The notes below the pieces were generated by a model. It was not told the DNA's origin. It saw only the letters and a list, made by a program, of their open reading frames with translations, and made no database searches. Shown in pieces: positions 38,439 through 47,943 of a DNA stretch of 64,000 nucleotides. Source of the DNA: a virus; the IMG/VR virus record IMGVR_UViG_3300035698_018280, positions 99,888 through 163,887 of that record, one strand, 5' to 3'. The position numbers were made by a program, and so were the translations under genes. How positions within the stretch are numbered: the first letter of the stretch is position 1; each line of letters starts with the position of its first letter.

Positions 38439-39306
38439 ATACTCGCTTTTCGGCTTTTTTACAAGATTCCTCGCTGATATCGCAGGCAAGAAATCTGCAA
38501 CCCAGTTTTTTAGCAGCAACGATTGTCGTACCAGATCCCACAAATGGGTCAAGAACAATTCCGTCTTTTGGGCAGCCTCCCATAATAGGGATGCTTGCTA
38601 AATCTTCCGGATATGGAGCCTTATGTCCTGTTTTGCCATGGTGATCTGAATCAAGCTCCCAAACCGCTCTTCGTTCTTTTTTGTCAATCTCCGCAAAAAT
38701 ATCAGTCCCATTGTCTTCTACAATCCACTTAACCTGTTCAATATCAAAATCATATCTCGGAGATTGCGTAAATAAGAATACAGGTTCAAAATCTATCGTA
38801 AACCTATTTTTGGCTGCTGTTGGTTGAACAATTCTTTTTTTCCAAATAATAAGGTTACGGCAATGCCAATCGCCATCATCAATCATCTTGATCGCTAAAC
38901 GGTAAGGAATCATAAGAAGAGATCTTCGAGGATATGTCTTATCATATTTAGTTGTTTTGAGACGATGTTTACCTATATTAGGAGCATCATTATTGTCGTG
39001 CGCGAAATATCCACCTGAGTTCTCGTTATAACAATCGCCTACATTAATCCAAAGCGTACCTTTCTTTTTAAGTACACGTTTGACTTCTATAAAAAAGTTA
39101 AACATACGATCGATATACTGAGGCATTGTCTCTTCTAATCCGTACTGTCCGCTGACGCCATAATCTCTCTGTTGCCAATACGGAGGAGAAGTCACAACTA
39201 TGTCAACCGAATCATTTGGTAATTTGCGCAAAAACTCTATAGCATCTCCACAAACTATTTGATCGATAGCATCATCAATATTTTGCATGTCTTCTAATAG
39301 AAGCAT
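38422..39306 (-). CDS. Site-specific DNA methyltransferase, beta class (N4-cytosine or N6-adenine), 294 aa
   Basis: The catalytic motif TSPPYW is at residues 39-44, and the SAM-binding motif LDPFVGSGTT follows at 252-261. That order, catalytic first, is the beta class. TSPPYW is most often found in N4-cytosine enzymes, but the target base cannot be fixed by sequence. The product has no restriction partner in the window, so it is a solitary phage methylase that probably hides phage DNA from host restriction or marks it for regulation. It lies directly downstream of PhoH with a weak ribosome-binding site. An internal ATG at 39288 is an alternative start. Confidence 0.9.
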   Translation of the reverse strand: MLLLEDMQNIDDAIDQIVCGDAIEFLRKLPNDSVDIVVTSPPYWQQRDYGVSGQYGLEETMPQYIDRMFNFFIEVKRVLKKKGTLWINVGDCYNENSGGYFAHDNNDAPNIGKHRLKTTKYDKTYPRRSLLMIPYRLAIKMIDDGDWHCRNLIIWKKRIVQPTAAKNRFTIDFEPVFLFTQSPRYDFDIEQVKWIVEDNGTDIFAEIDKKERRAVWELDSDHHGKTGHKAPYPEDLASIPIMGGCPKDGIVLDPFVGSGTTIVAAKKLGCRFLACDISEESCKKAEKRVSSLST

Positions 39307-39323
39307 ACAATTATATCGTCATA

Positions 39324-40121
39324 TTAGTCCCAATCAATCTCATTTTCATAAGCATCAATCTCTACTTTTTTGTCCCAGCTAGGAAGGCTTACATCTGTTG
39401 AGCGATAACAAGCATCAATATCATTTACGATACTTTCTCTAACACATGAATTATACCCGAGTTCTACGAACCCAACACCCTCTACTTCTTTAAGTCGAGT
39501 AAGAGCATCCGCAAGACCATTATCGTCATGAGACCTAGACTTATGATAAACAAGATCAGACTGTTCAGTATCGCCTGTACAAACAACCTTAGATCCTTCT
39601 CCTATACGAGTTAGAAGAAGATGCATTTGTTCAACGCTTGCATTCTGCATTTCATCGCAAACAACATAAGCATTTTTAAATGTAACGCCTCTCATATAAG
39701 CAAGAGGAAGAACAACTATTTTCTTCTCGTCTACAAATTTAGCAAGCTCTGCGTTACTAAGATAATCGCTGACTACATCATACATGGGCATCATGTAAGG
39801 TGCAACTTTTGCCTCGGCAGAACCAGGCAGATAACCTAGCGATTCACCGGCCTCAACGACAGGTCTAGTAAATATTATTTGTTCATATTTTTTCTTCATA
39901 ACCATCTGTTGCAAACCCCATCCAACAGCGATATGAGTTTTACCTGTTCCTGGAACTCCAGAAAGTATAGTTACTTTGTTTTCGCTAATAGTGCGAAGCG
40001 CATCTTTTTGCCCTTTGTTTCTAGCTGAAACTGCTACAACTAATTTAGTTTCGCCTGTCTTAGTTGTTAGTGTATATCCGTCATTTACAGTCTTCTTATC
40101 CGTCTTTGTTCTTTTTGCCAT
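39324..40121 (-). CDS. phoH: PhoH-like ATPase (265 aa)
   Basis: Walker A is GVPGTGKT at residues 55-62, Walker B is CDEMQN at 155-160, and the PhoH signature GDTEQSD follows at 183-189. The family are P-loop ATPases/RNA helicase-like proteins found in many phages. The role in infection is unsettled; links to phosphate stress and RNA metabolism are reported for host forms. ATG 40121 follows CGGAGAGAAC inside the end of the upstream gene. No nuclease (PIN) domain is fused at the N-terminus, unlike the long bacterial PhoH2 form. Confidence 0.93.
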   Translation of the reverse strand: MAKRTKTDKKTVNDGYTLTTKTGETKLVVAVSARNKGQKDALRTISENKVTILSGVPGTGKTHIAVGWGLQQMVMKKKYEQIIFTRPVVEAGESLGYLPGSAEAKVAPYMMPMYDVVSDYLSNAELAKFVDEKKIVVLPLAYMRGVTFKNAYVVCDEMQNASVEQMHLLLTRIGEGSKVVCTGDTEQSDLVYHKSRSHDDNGLADALTRLKEVEGVGFVELGYNSCVRESIVNDIDACYRSTDVSLPSWDKKVEIDAYENEIDWD

Positions 40122-40524
40122 GTTCTCTCCGTTTTGATGGAACTAGTAAATACCAGTCTTCGTTATGTTCTTTTGCGATTACTCCTTCGAATACATGCCA
40201 CTTATGTCTTATGGAACAATCCGAGAATAAATCGGTAACATAATCCCAAAATGTTCGACGTATTTTAGTAATACGTCCTGACAATACTTGAATGCGAATA
40301 AGAACAAGGTCTTCATCAAAATCCTCCTTTACCTGGTCTAGTAAACTATCTATATGATTTCGTATCATAAGGTCATCCCAACCTTCTGCTTGCCGAGCAC
40401 GAGATAAACGCCTCCGTTCCGAAGAACTGAGGCTTTGCATTAACGTCTCACGTTGTATCTCACTGAGAGGTCTTGTCAACGAGTAGAACTCTTGATATGA
40501 TTCAAATATGCGTTCGCCGCGCAT
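40096..40524 (-). CDS. Hypothetical protein upstream of phoH (142 aa)
   Basis: ATG 40524 is chosen because AAGGA lies 7 bases before it; a GTG start at 40557 would add 11 residues but lacks a site. The product is basic and helical (SSSERRRLSRARQAEGWDD near residue 40) with a C-terminal strand part (HVFEGVIAKEHNEDWYLLV). It ends in a Lys-rich tail and overlaps phoH by 26 bases. It may bind nucleic acid, but no family was recognised. Confidence 0.6.
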   Translation of the reverse strand: MRGERIFESYQEFYSLTRPLSEIQRETLMQSLSSSERRRLSRARQAEGWDDLMIRNHIDSLLDQVKEDFDEDLVLIRIQVLSGRITKIRRTFWDYVTDLFSDCSIRHKWHVFEGVIAKEHNEDWYLLVPSKRREHGKKNKDG

Positions 40525-40598
40525 CGGGTGGTCCTTGATACAAGGATACAAGCTCACCTATAATACCGAAACAATGAATTAGAATCCTTCTTATAAAG

Positions 40599-41072
40599 TT
40601 AGTCTAACTCAAGGAAGTTTCTTCTCGTTGTTTCGTCTGGTCGTATAACCAGGTCGTTCATACCCGCAACTCTTATCTCTCCCATACTAAGTATATAAGA
40701 ATTACGATTATCTAAATTTCCTTCTAATTTTTTCAGAACAATCTTAGGATCTAGCCAGATGCCCTGCCCGTCCCCGCACATCAAGATAGCTTCTTTCATA
40801 AAATCAGGAAGAGCAATAACAAGGGGGTGTTCTCCCCTTGCAACAATATCTTTTAACCCGGCAAATGGTCTAAAGAAAAACGTTGCTCCGTCTTGAATTG
40901 CTTTATCAAACTTTTGCTTCTGCTCAATTGTAAGATTTGATTCCATTTCTTCCCGTTCTGAATATTCAATGCTAAACTCTTGTCCGGTCTCTAAAGGATT
41001 AGTAATCCGCAAAGCAGAAAAATCATCAGCATCCTCTGTCCATCCTCTCTGTATAGCAAGTTTTCTAGACAT
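40599..41072 (-). CDS. Hypothetical protein (157 aa)
   Basis: A soluble protein with no Cys-rich or membrane segment: TIEQKQKFDKAIQDGATFFF near residue 48, then LPDFMKEAILMCGDGQ near 88 and a strand-rich end (ILSMGEIRVAGMNDLVI). It lies between a 2H phosphoesterase and an unknown gene in a run of non-structural genes. The ribosome-binding site is weak. Function unknown. Confidence 0.55.
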   Translation of the reverse strand: MSRKLAIQRGWTEDADDFSALRITNPLETGQEFSIEYSEREEMESNLTIEQKQKFDKAIQDGATFFFRPFAGLKDIVARGEHPLVIALPDFMKEAILMCGDGQGIWLDPKIVLKKLEGNLDNRNSYILSMGEIRVAGMNDLVIRPDETTRRNFLELD

Positions 41073-41078
41073 AGATTT

Positions 41079-41612
41079 CTATCGACCAGATAAAATAATT
41101 TCAGTACGAAGATCTTCTTGACCGCTGTACTCTACCTTCTTGATAATATGATCATCGCCTTCGAAATGACTGTTTCCAATCAAATCCTTACAACGCCCTT
41201 TCTTGACATAAGCAAGCGTCAAATGAGGATTGTAATCCTTATGAGTCATTGTATGGGGAAGGTTCCTTAGAAGGTCATTGGCTTCAGACATGTCATCGCT
41301 CTTCACCTCTACTTTGATTACATCATATTCAGAATGAGTATCAAATGCAGATACTAATCCTAGCGTGATATTAAAAGGCGAAAGATTGCTCAAAATTTCT
41401 TCTGCTTCTTGAGGCTCATTTGAATGCAATCCATATAAAACAGTGATATGAGGTTCGTCTTCTCTACCATCATCTGCTAAATCATCTTCAGATATATTTG
41501 AACGACCAAACGCTAGAATTTCACTGCTAAGTTTATCATCCAAAACAGCCATAACACATGCATATTTGTGCGATTCTGCTATTACTAATTTTGTATACCA
41601 GTTTAAAGACAT
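41079..41612 (-). CDS. 2H phosphoesterase / RNA ligase-like protein (177 aa)
   Basis: Two H-x-T motifs, PHITVLYG (H55, T57) and PHLTLAYV (H130, T132), about 75 residues apart, define the 2H phosphoesterase superfamily (LigT/2'-5' RNA ligase and cyclic phosphodiesterases). ATG 41612 was preferred over TTG 41654, which lies inside the upstream gene. Members open 2',3'-cyclic phosphates or degrade 2'-5' oligonucleotides and cyclic signals. Phage members can counter nucleotide-signal immunity, but which reaction applies here cannot be told. It lies in a block with phoH and a methyltransferase. Confidence 0.8.
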   Translation of the reverse strand: MSLNWYTKLVIAESHKYACVMAVLDDKLSSEILAFGRSNISEDDLADDGREDEPHITVLYGLHSNEPQEAEEILSNLSPFNITLGLVSAFDTHSEYDVIKVEVKSDDMSEANDLLRNLPHTMTHKDYNPHLTLAYVKKGRCKDLIGNSHFEGDDHIIKKVEYSGQEDLRTEIILSGR

Positions 41613-41614
41613 GA

Positions 41615-42646
41615 TTATGAAAGGTTGAAGCCGCCGAGCATATAACGGAACCAACGAGAACGACCACCTGGAAGAGTAAACTCTGGCGTGCTGACGACCT
41701 TTGTGAGACCCTTGTATGGACCATACTTCTTTTGCTCAAGAAGATTCTCAAAACTCTTCTCATAGTTTTGTTTCAGCGTATCAAAAGCGCTTGCTGCATC
41801 TTTTGCAGCCTCGCTACCGCCAAAGACTTCCTTTGGCTCCTGGAACTGTAGACACAAAATCAACTGTCTTAGAGCGTCAATAGAAGCCCCATACAGTATA
41901 TGGGGAATAAAACGATCCTCAATAGTGACAAGAGATCTTCCTCCGACAGGCGGATAATTATTTACAATATGTAAAGCGTTGCTCAAAAATCTGTCAAGCT
42001 CTTCATCCTGGAACCAACGGAAATTATAATCCGCATTTATAGTATCATACTCTTCATGCAACGGCTCGTCAAAAACAACCGTTCCTTTGAAGTAGTTTAT
42101 GCTAACTCCCCCAGTTACAAGTTTCTGATTACGATAAATACGTGTCAAGTGATTCTGATTCCATCTTGGAAAATTGAACTTTACCGAACGATTGTCTTCG
42201 CAAATACGGCCTTGCTCATCATAGACTGGTATGCTTTGAGCACAGCTAATATGGTACTCAAGCGATTTTCTCATCAAACTTATTCGTTCAGAATAAGGAG
42301 AGTCCGCCCTGGTAGCAGTGCTATCTTCAATAACCATAACACCTTGTAGATTTTGGCAAGCTTCGCCATCAATTGTATATGACCACACAACCGAATGCGG
42401 TCCCGGATCAAATGTGTCATCAAAAACAAGCCAGTCATAGATGAAGAAACCATCAACTATTTTTTCAGGAGTCCCTGTCTCTAATTCGACATTGTTCTCA
42501 TCAAAAATAGCAATTGACACAGCCCCAGCCGCCAAAGAATCGCCCTTGAAATCAGAAAGCATCAACTGAAGAGTTGTTCGTTGATTCTGTTCGAACGTTC
42601 CTCTATAATCTGCAACTACTTGTATATTACTAGAACTGCCAGTCAT
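41615..42646 (-). CDS. Hypothetical structural protein with BppU-like N-terminus (343 aa)
   Basis: Residues about 5-110 are a beta sandwich-like domain (FEQNQRTTLQLMLSDFKGD then AVSIAIFDENN) with the look of phage baseplate BppU-type N-terminal domains. Residues about 115-343 are helix-rich, with LIRRKSLEYH-like (SLMRKSLEYHISCAQ) and RSRWFRYMLGG at the end. No catalytic motif. It sits at the boundary between fibre genes and the enzyme block. A fibre attachment or neck role is possible. Confidence 0.55.
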   Translation of the reverse strand: MTGSSSNIQVVADYRGTFEQNQRTTLQLMLSDFKGDSLAAGAVSIAIFDENNVELETGTPEKIVDGFFIYDWLVFDDTFDPGPHSVVWSYTIDGEACQNLQGVMVIEDSTATRADSPYSERISLMRKSLEYHISCAQSIPVYDEQGRICEDNRSVKFNFPRWNQNHLTRIYRNQKLVTGGVSINYFKGTVVFDEPLHEEYDTINADYNFRWFQDEELDRFLSNALHIVNNYPPVGGRSLVTIEDRFIPHILYGASIDALRQLILCLQFQEPKEVFGGSEAAKDAASAFDTLKQNYEKSFENLLEQKKYGPYKGLTKVVSTPEFTLPGGRSRWFRYMLGGFNLS

Positions 42647-42730
42647 TATATTCTCTCAACTCCATCGACAATTTTTGCTCAAACCGTCTTATTGTATTTC
42701 GAATTCCTGTAGGTTTTATCCTTTAGTATC

Positions 42731-43432
42731 TTATGTGTTGGTTCCGCCGAATGTAGGAGTATTTCCATCAGCACTAGAACCAGATTTCCCAAAACGAGGC
42801 GTCTGTGTATTAGGAAGACTTTTATCGCTAAATGATGTGTTTAGCTTATCTAAAATTTCCTGAAGAGTCTTTTCAATTGTGTCCAACTGTTCTGAATCAT
42901 CAGGACACCCAAATTCTTGCGTCAAAATCCTCTCTTCTCTCGTCCAGACTGCATCCGCAATAGAGCCCTCATCTACATCAACATTACCAGTAAGAGTCCT
43001 AGAAGCATTGTCCCAAATAACCTGAGTAATCTCTGTTAAATCATCAGAAGATATATCAATTTCTTTTTCGCCATTCCAATAAAATGCTTTACTTCCATAA
43101 AAAGAATCTGTTGAACGATCATATAAGTCAGAGTCATTTTCAACCGCCGTACTATCAGAATTGGCTTCAAGCGACTGAAATATTTCAACTAAATAAAACT
43201 GTCCAGTGGTAGTCGCTATAAGATCACTGACATTTGAAATTTCAGTAGAGTAATACCCCAGCCTCTCGTCGCTCTCTGGAAGCAATATGACAAAATCCGA
43301 CTGATCCGTAAGAGAAAAGGCCTCAAAGAGATTGGTTGATGGATTAAAAGCTTTCGTTTTATCAGAAGCATTAAATAAAAACGCATAAAACGCTAAGCCA
43401 GTATTACCATTAAAATCAATTGACAGAGGCAT
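42731..43432 (-). CDS. Tail fibre-associated protein with repeated VW...R-LT motif (233 aa)
   Basis: ATG 43432 follows AGGAGCAATT. A beta N-terminal part is followed by two copies of a V/I-W-x4-R-x-L-T motif (VIWDNASRTLTG near residue 138 and AVWTREERILTQ near 161), a motif often seen in phage fibre and tip proteins, then a coiled coil (LDTIEKTLQEILDKLN). The C-terminal 40 residues are Ser/Thr/Gly-rich. Likely a fibre tip or chaperone for the LamG and fibre proteins encoded upstream; inferred. Confidence 0.55.
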   Translation of the reverse strand: MPLSIDFNGNTGLAFYAFLFNASDKTKAFNPSTNLFEAFSLTDQSDFVILLPESDERLGYYSTEISNVSDLIATTTGQFYLVEIFQSLEANSDSTAVENDSDLYDRSTDSFYGSKAFYWNGEKEIDISSDDLTEITQVIWDNASRTLTGNVDVDEGSIADAVWTREERILTQEFGCPDDSEQLDTIEKTLQEILDKLNTSFSDKSLPNTQTPRFGKSGSSADGNTPTFGGTNT

Positions 43433-43488
43433 AATTGCTCCTACAGGGACTATCTAGATTACGAATAAAATTTGAAAAATCCTCTCAT

Positions 43489-44553
43489 TCAAAGTATATG
43501 AAATACTCTTCTGCTAACAGCGACAGAAACATTGCTCCAAGTTCCCCAAAAAGTCGATTGGCTATTTCCTTGCTCATATTCAAGATCGATTGCTTCTCTA
43601 GGGATAACTTCATCAGAGATAAAAACTTCACACATTCGCCCGTCAAAGAGTTTAGACGCTGATACACCGCCGCCTAACCCGTGGTTCTCCGACGTAACTG
43701 CTATGTCAGCAAGATTAGGAACCGCCCAATCACTCGGCGTGAGGCTATCGATGTGAAGATACATATGAGGGTCAGCAAACTCAGCTTGATTAAACCGACA
43801 ACAGACGTGGTGCCAAGTTCCTCGGGTTAGATTAGTATTGCTGTATTTTGGCGTGGAATACGTGCCGTCTGAGCCTGTTATAAGAAAAGCAAGCCTATCA
43901 GTAGCTCCGTTGTCATCGAACCACATACCCCAGGGCTTCTTTGAAGCGTGCTGCCCTGTCCACAGTAATCCACCGTCGCCCTCGCCACTATCAGCATTGA
44001 TCCACATCATAACCGTAGCTTTTGTTAAGCCACTCAGCACCTTCGGAATATTGATATAATCGTTTGAACCATCCCATTCTGTAGCAGCGCCAGTTTTGCC
44101 TGTCGCTCCGCCCGCCGTTATGCCCCCAGCTAAAAGAACAGCATCATTTCCATTTGAAGTCCTATCAATTCCGCCTGCATCTGGATAGTAAATTATAAAA
44201 TCAGAACTATAAGCATTGTCTGATCCGTATGTGGCAGCAGCAGCATTAGATGAATTAGCTGCAACTGGAGGATATATTCGTATCGTTTGAGTTCCAGAAG
44301 TAGCCAGAGTTCCTGACCACTTGACTCTTAGCCAACCAGTTTCTCCTGAATCATCAAAATCAATCCAGTCTGTAGCCAATTCTGTTTCATCGCTATCTTT
44401 AGCGGCCCGGCCTTTTGTCCCATCTGAAGTATCAACCGCAGCCCACCATGCGGCAGTCATACGAGAGAGATCAATAAGCAAAGTAAAATCTGTAAGAGCC
44501 GCATCGGGATTTGTTGTATTCGCCGTATCGTATGTTGTAGCAGGTAATGCCAT
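43489..44553 (-). CDS. LamG-type (concanavalin-like) tail adhesin (354 aa)
   Basis: N-terminal DUF2341-like part (residues about 1-130) with FTLLIDLSRMTAAWWAAVDT and TDWIDFDDSGETGWLRVK. The C-terminal part (about 140-330) is a LamG-type jelly roll: EWDGSNDYINIPKVL, TKATVMMWINA and RGTWHHVCCRFNQ. This pair is common in receptor-binding proteins of phages and bacteria. It follows the long fibre gene with three bases between, and is likely a sugar-binding subunit of the fibre. Confidence 0.8.
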   Translation of the reverse strand: MALPATTYDTANTTNPDAALTDFTLLIDLSRMTAAWWAAVDTSDGTKGRAAKDSDETELATDWIDFDDSGETGWLRVKWSGTLATSGTQTIRIYPPVAANSSNAAAATYGSDNAYSSDFIIYYPDAGGIDRTSNGNDAVLLAGGITAGGATGKTGAATEWDGSNDYINIPKVLSGLTKATVMMWINADSGEGDGGLLWTGQHASKKPWGMWFDDNGATDRLAFLITGSDGTYSTPKYSNTNLTRGTWHHVCCRFNQAEFADPHMYLHIDSLTPSDWAVPNLADIAVTSENHGLGGGVSASKLFDGRMCEVFISDEVIPREAIDLEYEQGNSQSTFWGTWSNVSVAVSRRVFHIL

Positions 44554-44556
44554 ATA

Positions 44557-47500
44557 TTAGTCTCTTGTATATTCTGTTGTTATGTTGATTTCAAGCACTG
44601 TTCCGCTTTGAGCAGTCGTTTCCATCCAAACCCATGATCCAGCAGGTATGGTCTCGTCATTAAACGAAGTTACTTCTGAACCAGTTGTTATACTTGTTGT
44701 TGTCGTTCCGCTTGTTACAACCTCTGTTCCAGCAGCGCTTCTATCAGAGCCATGACGAATAGTCCATGTTACTGAAGGAGTAGAAGATCCTCTTAGAACT
44801 GCATTTATTTGAGTTACGGTAATAGCATCTTCTGTGAAGAACAACGTTATGTCTTCAGAAGAAGTAGGGCTTTCAATTCCAACAGCCTTAATAAACGGAC
44901 CATTTCCAAATTGCCAACTCATAAAACCATTGCCATCAGTGGTCAATACCTGGCCTATCGATCCTACATTATCTGGTAAAACAAGATCAACTGCTCCAAT
45001 ACTACCATCTAGGGGAGAAGCTGGTGACCGCAGGGACACATACGAATCATCATTAGTATTCCATAACTGAATCTCATTTCCAAGACGAACACGTAAAGTC
45101 CCCCGAACAACTTCTACAGTTTTATCTGCATACACAGATAAAGCAGGTTGAGGGAAGCTTTCGTTAAGACCATTGCATGTGGAGAATATCCATTTACCAG
45201 GCAAAGATGTGCCTACAACATCGCCCAGAAGACCAAAGTCTTTATCGTAAAAAGCACCAAGCACGCATGAGTTTCGATAAGCAGAACCATCATATCCTTG
45301 CGCTTGAAAATACCCATAAGCCTGAGCCTGTCCTTTTCCATCTGAATCCTTATAGATATCAACAATTCCAGCAGCGTCCGCAATAGCGACTGGCGAATCA
45401 ATCGAACCAGCGAAGCCATATGACTGCCACCCAATAAATCCTCCAGATAATTCCTGAAGAAATGCGGAACCTAAATTAGTTCCTATTAAATTCCATCCTG
45501 CAACAGTCTCAGTGGCACCTAGTGTCCCTGAACCGCCTTGAGCGGTAGAAGGATCTCCAAAATGAGCTATACTAAGAGTTGTCGCAACATTTGAAGATTG
45601 CAATACGCCTGTTGTATCGTTGAAAGTAGCTATCGGGTTCTGATTAGAAACAGGGGTGACAGGAGATAAAATTTGAGCTATGTCAATAAAATCGGTAGTT
45701 GTACTAGTCCAGTCTATATGTTCATTAGCAACGAAGTTAGTAAGAGCATCGTGATCAATAGCAGCTTCATGCTGTGTCACATTACCTTCAGCAATTCTTG
45801 CGTTGTCAAATGTTCCTGAAGAAACATCGGAAGCAGCATGAGTATGAGACACCGCTGCTATACCTGCTTCTGATAAAGTTCTGTTTTGATATGCTAGCCC
45901 ATTCCACATTATAATCTCGCCAGAAGCAATAGAAGATATAGACGTATCAGTTAGGTTATTAAGCGTTGTTGAAGTAATGAATGAAGAAGTAGAATTATCA
46001 TAATTAGAAAGGTCATTGTCTACAACAAAATCTATAGTTCCATCCGAGTCTTCATACGTTACAGTTATCAATGTTTCAGTATTGCCAGTAACCATCGCTC
46101 CGGCAATGTCTTGAACTTGCTCATTAGTAAGCGTTGCTGTTATATAATTAGAGTCATTAGTCCACTGGCTTATGTTCGCAGAAGCAAATTCCGTTACAGT
46201 CAAACCAGTAACATTGAATGTTCTAGTTGCAGCAATTGTGCCTCCGCCAGAGAGACCAGTACCAGCAGTCATAGTTACTGAACTATGATCAATATGTTCA
46301 TTTGTTACAAAATTAGTAAGGGCATCGTGATCAATAATACCTTCGAAATTTGCAAATGTTATCTTACCAGAACCACTATCAGTTATGTCCACCATAGCGA
46401 TGAAATCACCAGCGGCGATAGATGTTTCTGTTGTTAACTCATTTAGATCTACAGTTAATGTTCTGTTAGTAGAAATGTCTCCACCGCCAGACAATCCGAC
46501 GCCCGCAGTAAGAGTTACTGATGTATGGTCTATATGTTCATTAGCAACGAAGTTAGTAAGAGCATCGTGATCAATAGCAGCTTCATGCTGAGTAACGCTA
46601 CCTTCTGATATAAACCCATTCGGGACTATATCCCAGGTTACTATATCAGAAAGATCATTTATCTCTCCTGAAGAAGAAGGCACCTGGCTTACCCATGAAT
46701 CTACAGAACCTCCAACATAAACAAGAATATCTCCATCCGTAGGATTTGTTGCAGATATATCGGCTATGTCATCAAGAGTTGGCGTTCTCCATTCTGCTCC
46801 GCCCTCGGTTCCTGTTGAAAACAAAATCTGCTCATCAATAGCAGTTATAGATGTTGCTAGAACGATATTACCAGTTGTGTCAGGGAATGATGCCGTATTA
46901 GTTCCTGCTGACAAAGATAAAATACGAGTATATGCAGATCCATCAGCATTATTACCAATTCTTATGCTTCCATCAGTTCTTAGATGAATAACGCCGTTAC
47001 CGCCAGTGTCTTCAATAACCAAAGCAGCATTTGTTGAAGATGATTCTACAATCGTTATACCTGCAAAATTGCCTGTAGGAGAGATAATATTTCTAGCTGC
47101 ATTTGTAGGAGCATTATGAATATACTGAGAATGGTCATCGTCGCTTAATCCGGTAAGGGCTCCATGATCAGCAACGCCGCCAATCGAATCGGAAGAAACT
47201 GCATGCCATTCATCTATAGAACCGCCAACATACTGAAGTATGTAGCCGTCCTGTGCCCCCGTCGTGTCTACATCTCCCAAAAGACTAATCTCTAAAAATG
47301 ATGCGACAGGATCCTGAGAAGAGCCAGCGCCTATCGCTATCTCTCCTGCTTCAAGAACAAGTTCGCTTAGAGTAGTTGTGTCTCCAAGAACAATACTTCC
47401 GTTAGTAAATGAAGTTCTATTAGTTCCCCCTCTAGAAACGTTAAGCTCTCCTGTCCACCCCATTGAAAAAGTATGAGTTGAACCCGATGAAGATATACCA

Positions 47501-47892
47501 AGAGTAACATTACTGTCATTTGAATTACCAAATAACTGAGTAGCAGTAGATAGTCCATTTAGACTTGCAATTCCTGTTCCAGACAACGCCATTGCTTGCC
47601 ATTCATTTACAGAACCTCCGACAAAAACAAGAACATCTCCGTCTACAGCAGAAACAGAGTTTACATCCAAAATATCATTAATAAATAAACTGTGAGGATT
47701 GTTTGTGTCGCTTATGTGTAATTGAGCAACGCTTCTAAAATCAGCTAATTCATCAAGAGCATTATCAACATTTCCTGGATCTCCTGGAGAATCCCAATTT
47801 AGACCTGTTACTGGCGTATATGTAACGTCAGAGGCATCAATAGGGCCACTAGCTCCATCTGAAGATTGTTTATTATTAGGTACATAAGGCAT
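44557..47892 (-). CDS. Long tail fibre protein with repeats (1111 aa)
   Basis: Repeat-rich fibre. Blocks of the type DHDALTNFVANEHIDHTSVT with SGGG and TRTL/TNRTL elements occur at least three times (about residues 440-560 and 700-725), as in many phage and prophage fibres. At the DNA level a 63-base segment is repeated exactly. The C-terminal part (about 1000-1111) ends with strand-rich LFFTEDAITVTQINAVL and GSWVWMETTAQ, a fibre-tip style. Several VFVGGSVNEWQAM-like blocks recur in the N-terminal half. It is likely the main host-binding fibre; the receptor is unknown. Confidence 0.85.
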   Translation of the reverse strand: MPYVPNNKQSSDGASGPIDASDVTYTPVTGLNWDSPGDPGNVDNALDELADFRSVAQLHISDTNNPHSLFINDILDVNSVSAVDGDVLVFVGGSVNEWQAMALSGTGIASLNGLSTATQLFGNSNDSNVTLGISSSGSTHTFSMGWTGELNVSRGGTNRTSFTNGSIVLGDTTTLSELVLEAGEIAIGAGSSQDPVASFLEISLLGDVDTTGAQDGYILQYVGGSIDEWHAVSSDSIGGVADHGALTGLSDDDHSQYIHNAPTNAARNIISPTGNFAGITIVESSSTNAALVIEDTGGNGVIHLRTDGSIRIGNNADGSAYTRILSLSAGTNTASFPDTTGNIVLATSITAIDEQILFSTGTEGGAEWRTPTLDDIADISATNPTDGDILVYVGGSVDSWVSQVPSSSGEINDLSDIVTWDIVPNGFISEGSVTQHEAAIDHDALTNFVANEHIDHTSVTLTAGVGLSGGGDISTNRTLTVDLNELTTETSIAAGDFIAMVDITDSGSGKITFANFEGIIDHDALTNFVTNEHIDHSSVTMTAGTGLSGGGTIAATRTFNVTGLTVTEFASANISQWTNDSNYITATLTNEQVQDIAGAMVTGNTETLITVTYEDSDGTIDFVVDNDLSNYDNSTSSFITSTTLNNLTDTSISSIASGEIIMWNGLAYQNRTLSEAGIAAVSHTHAASDVSSGTFDNARIAEGNVTQHEAAIDHDALTNFVANEHIDWTSTTTDFIDIAQILSPVTPVSNQNPIATFNDTTGVLQSSNVATTLSIAHFGDPSTAQGGSGTLGATETVAGWNLIGTNLGSAFLQELSGGFIGWQSYGFAGSIDSPVAIADAAGIVDIYKDSDGKGQAQAYGYFQAQGYDGSAYRNSCVLGAFYDKDFGLLGDVVGTSLPGKWIFSTCNGLNESFPQPALSVYADKTVEVVRGTLRVRLGNEIQLWNTNDDSYVSLRSPASPLDGSIGAVDLVLPDNVGSIGQVLTTDGNGFMSWQFGNGPFIKAVGIESPTSSEDITLFFTEDAITVTQINAVLRGSSTPSVTWTIRHGSDRSAAGTEVVTSGTTTTSITTGSEVTSFNDETIPAGSWVWMETTAQSGTVLEINITTEYTRD
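45712..45774. repeat. Exact 63-bp direct repeat in fibre gene, copy 1
   Basis: An identical 63-base copy lies at 46528-46590, 816 bases away and in the same frame. A diverged third copy lies near 46290-46350. It could allow recombination that changes fibre length. Confidence 0.85.
46528..46590. repeat. Exact 63-bp direct repeat in fibre gene, copy 2
   Basis: Pairs with 45712-45774. The spacing, 816 bases, is divisible by three, so a crossover would delete or duplicate 272 residues in frame. Confidence 0.85.
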
Positions 47893-47943
47893 AGTTTTGT
47901 TCCAAGCGTCTATTTCTTTTCACGCAAATAAACTATTTTTCCT

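Noticed and set aside
28505-39327. Identical 15-base segment ATATCGTCATATTAG at 28505-28519 and 39313-39327
   Set aside because: One such 15-base match is expected by chance in a 64-kb AT-rich sequence, and the two sites have different contexts (after the tail tube gene, and across the PhoH end and methyltransferase start).
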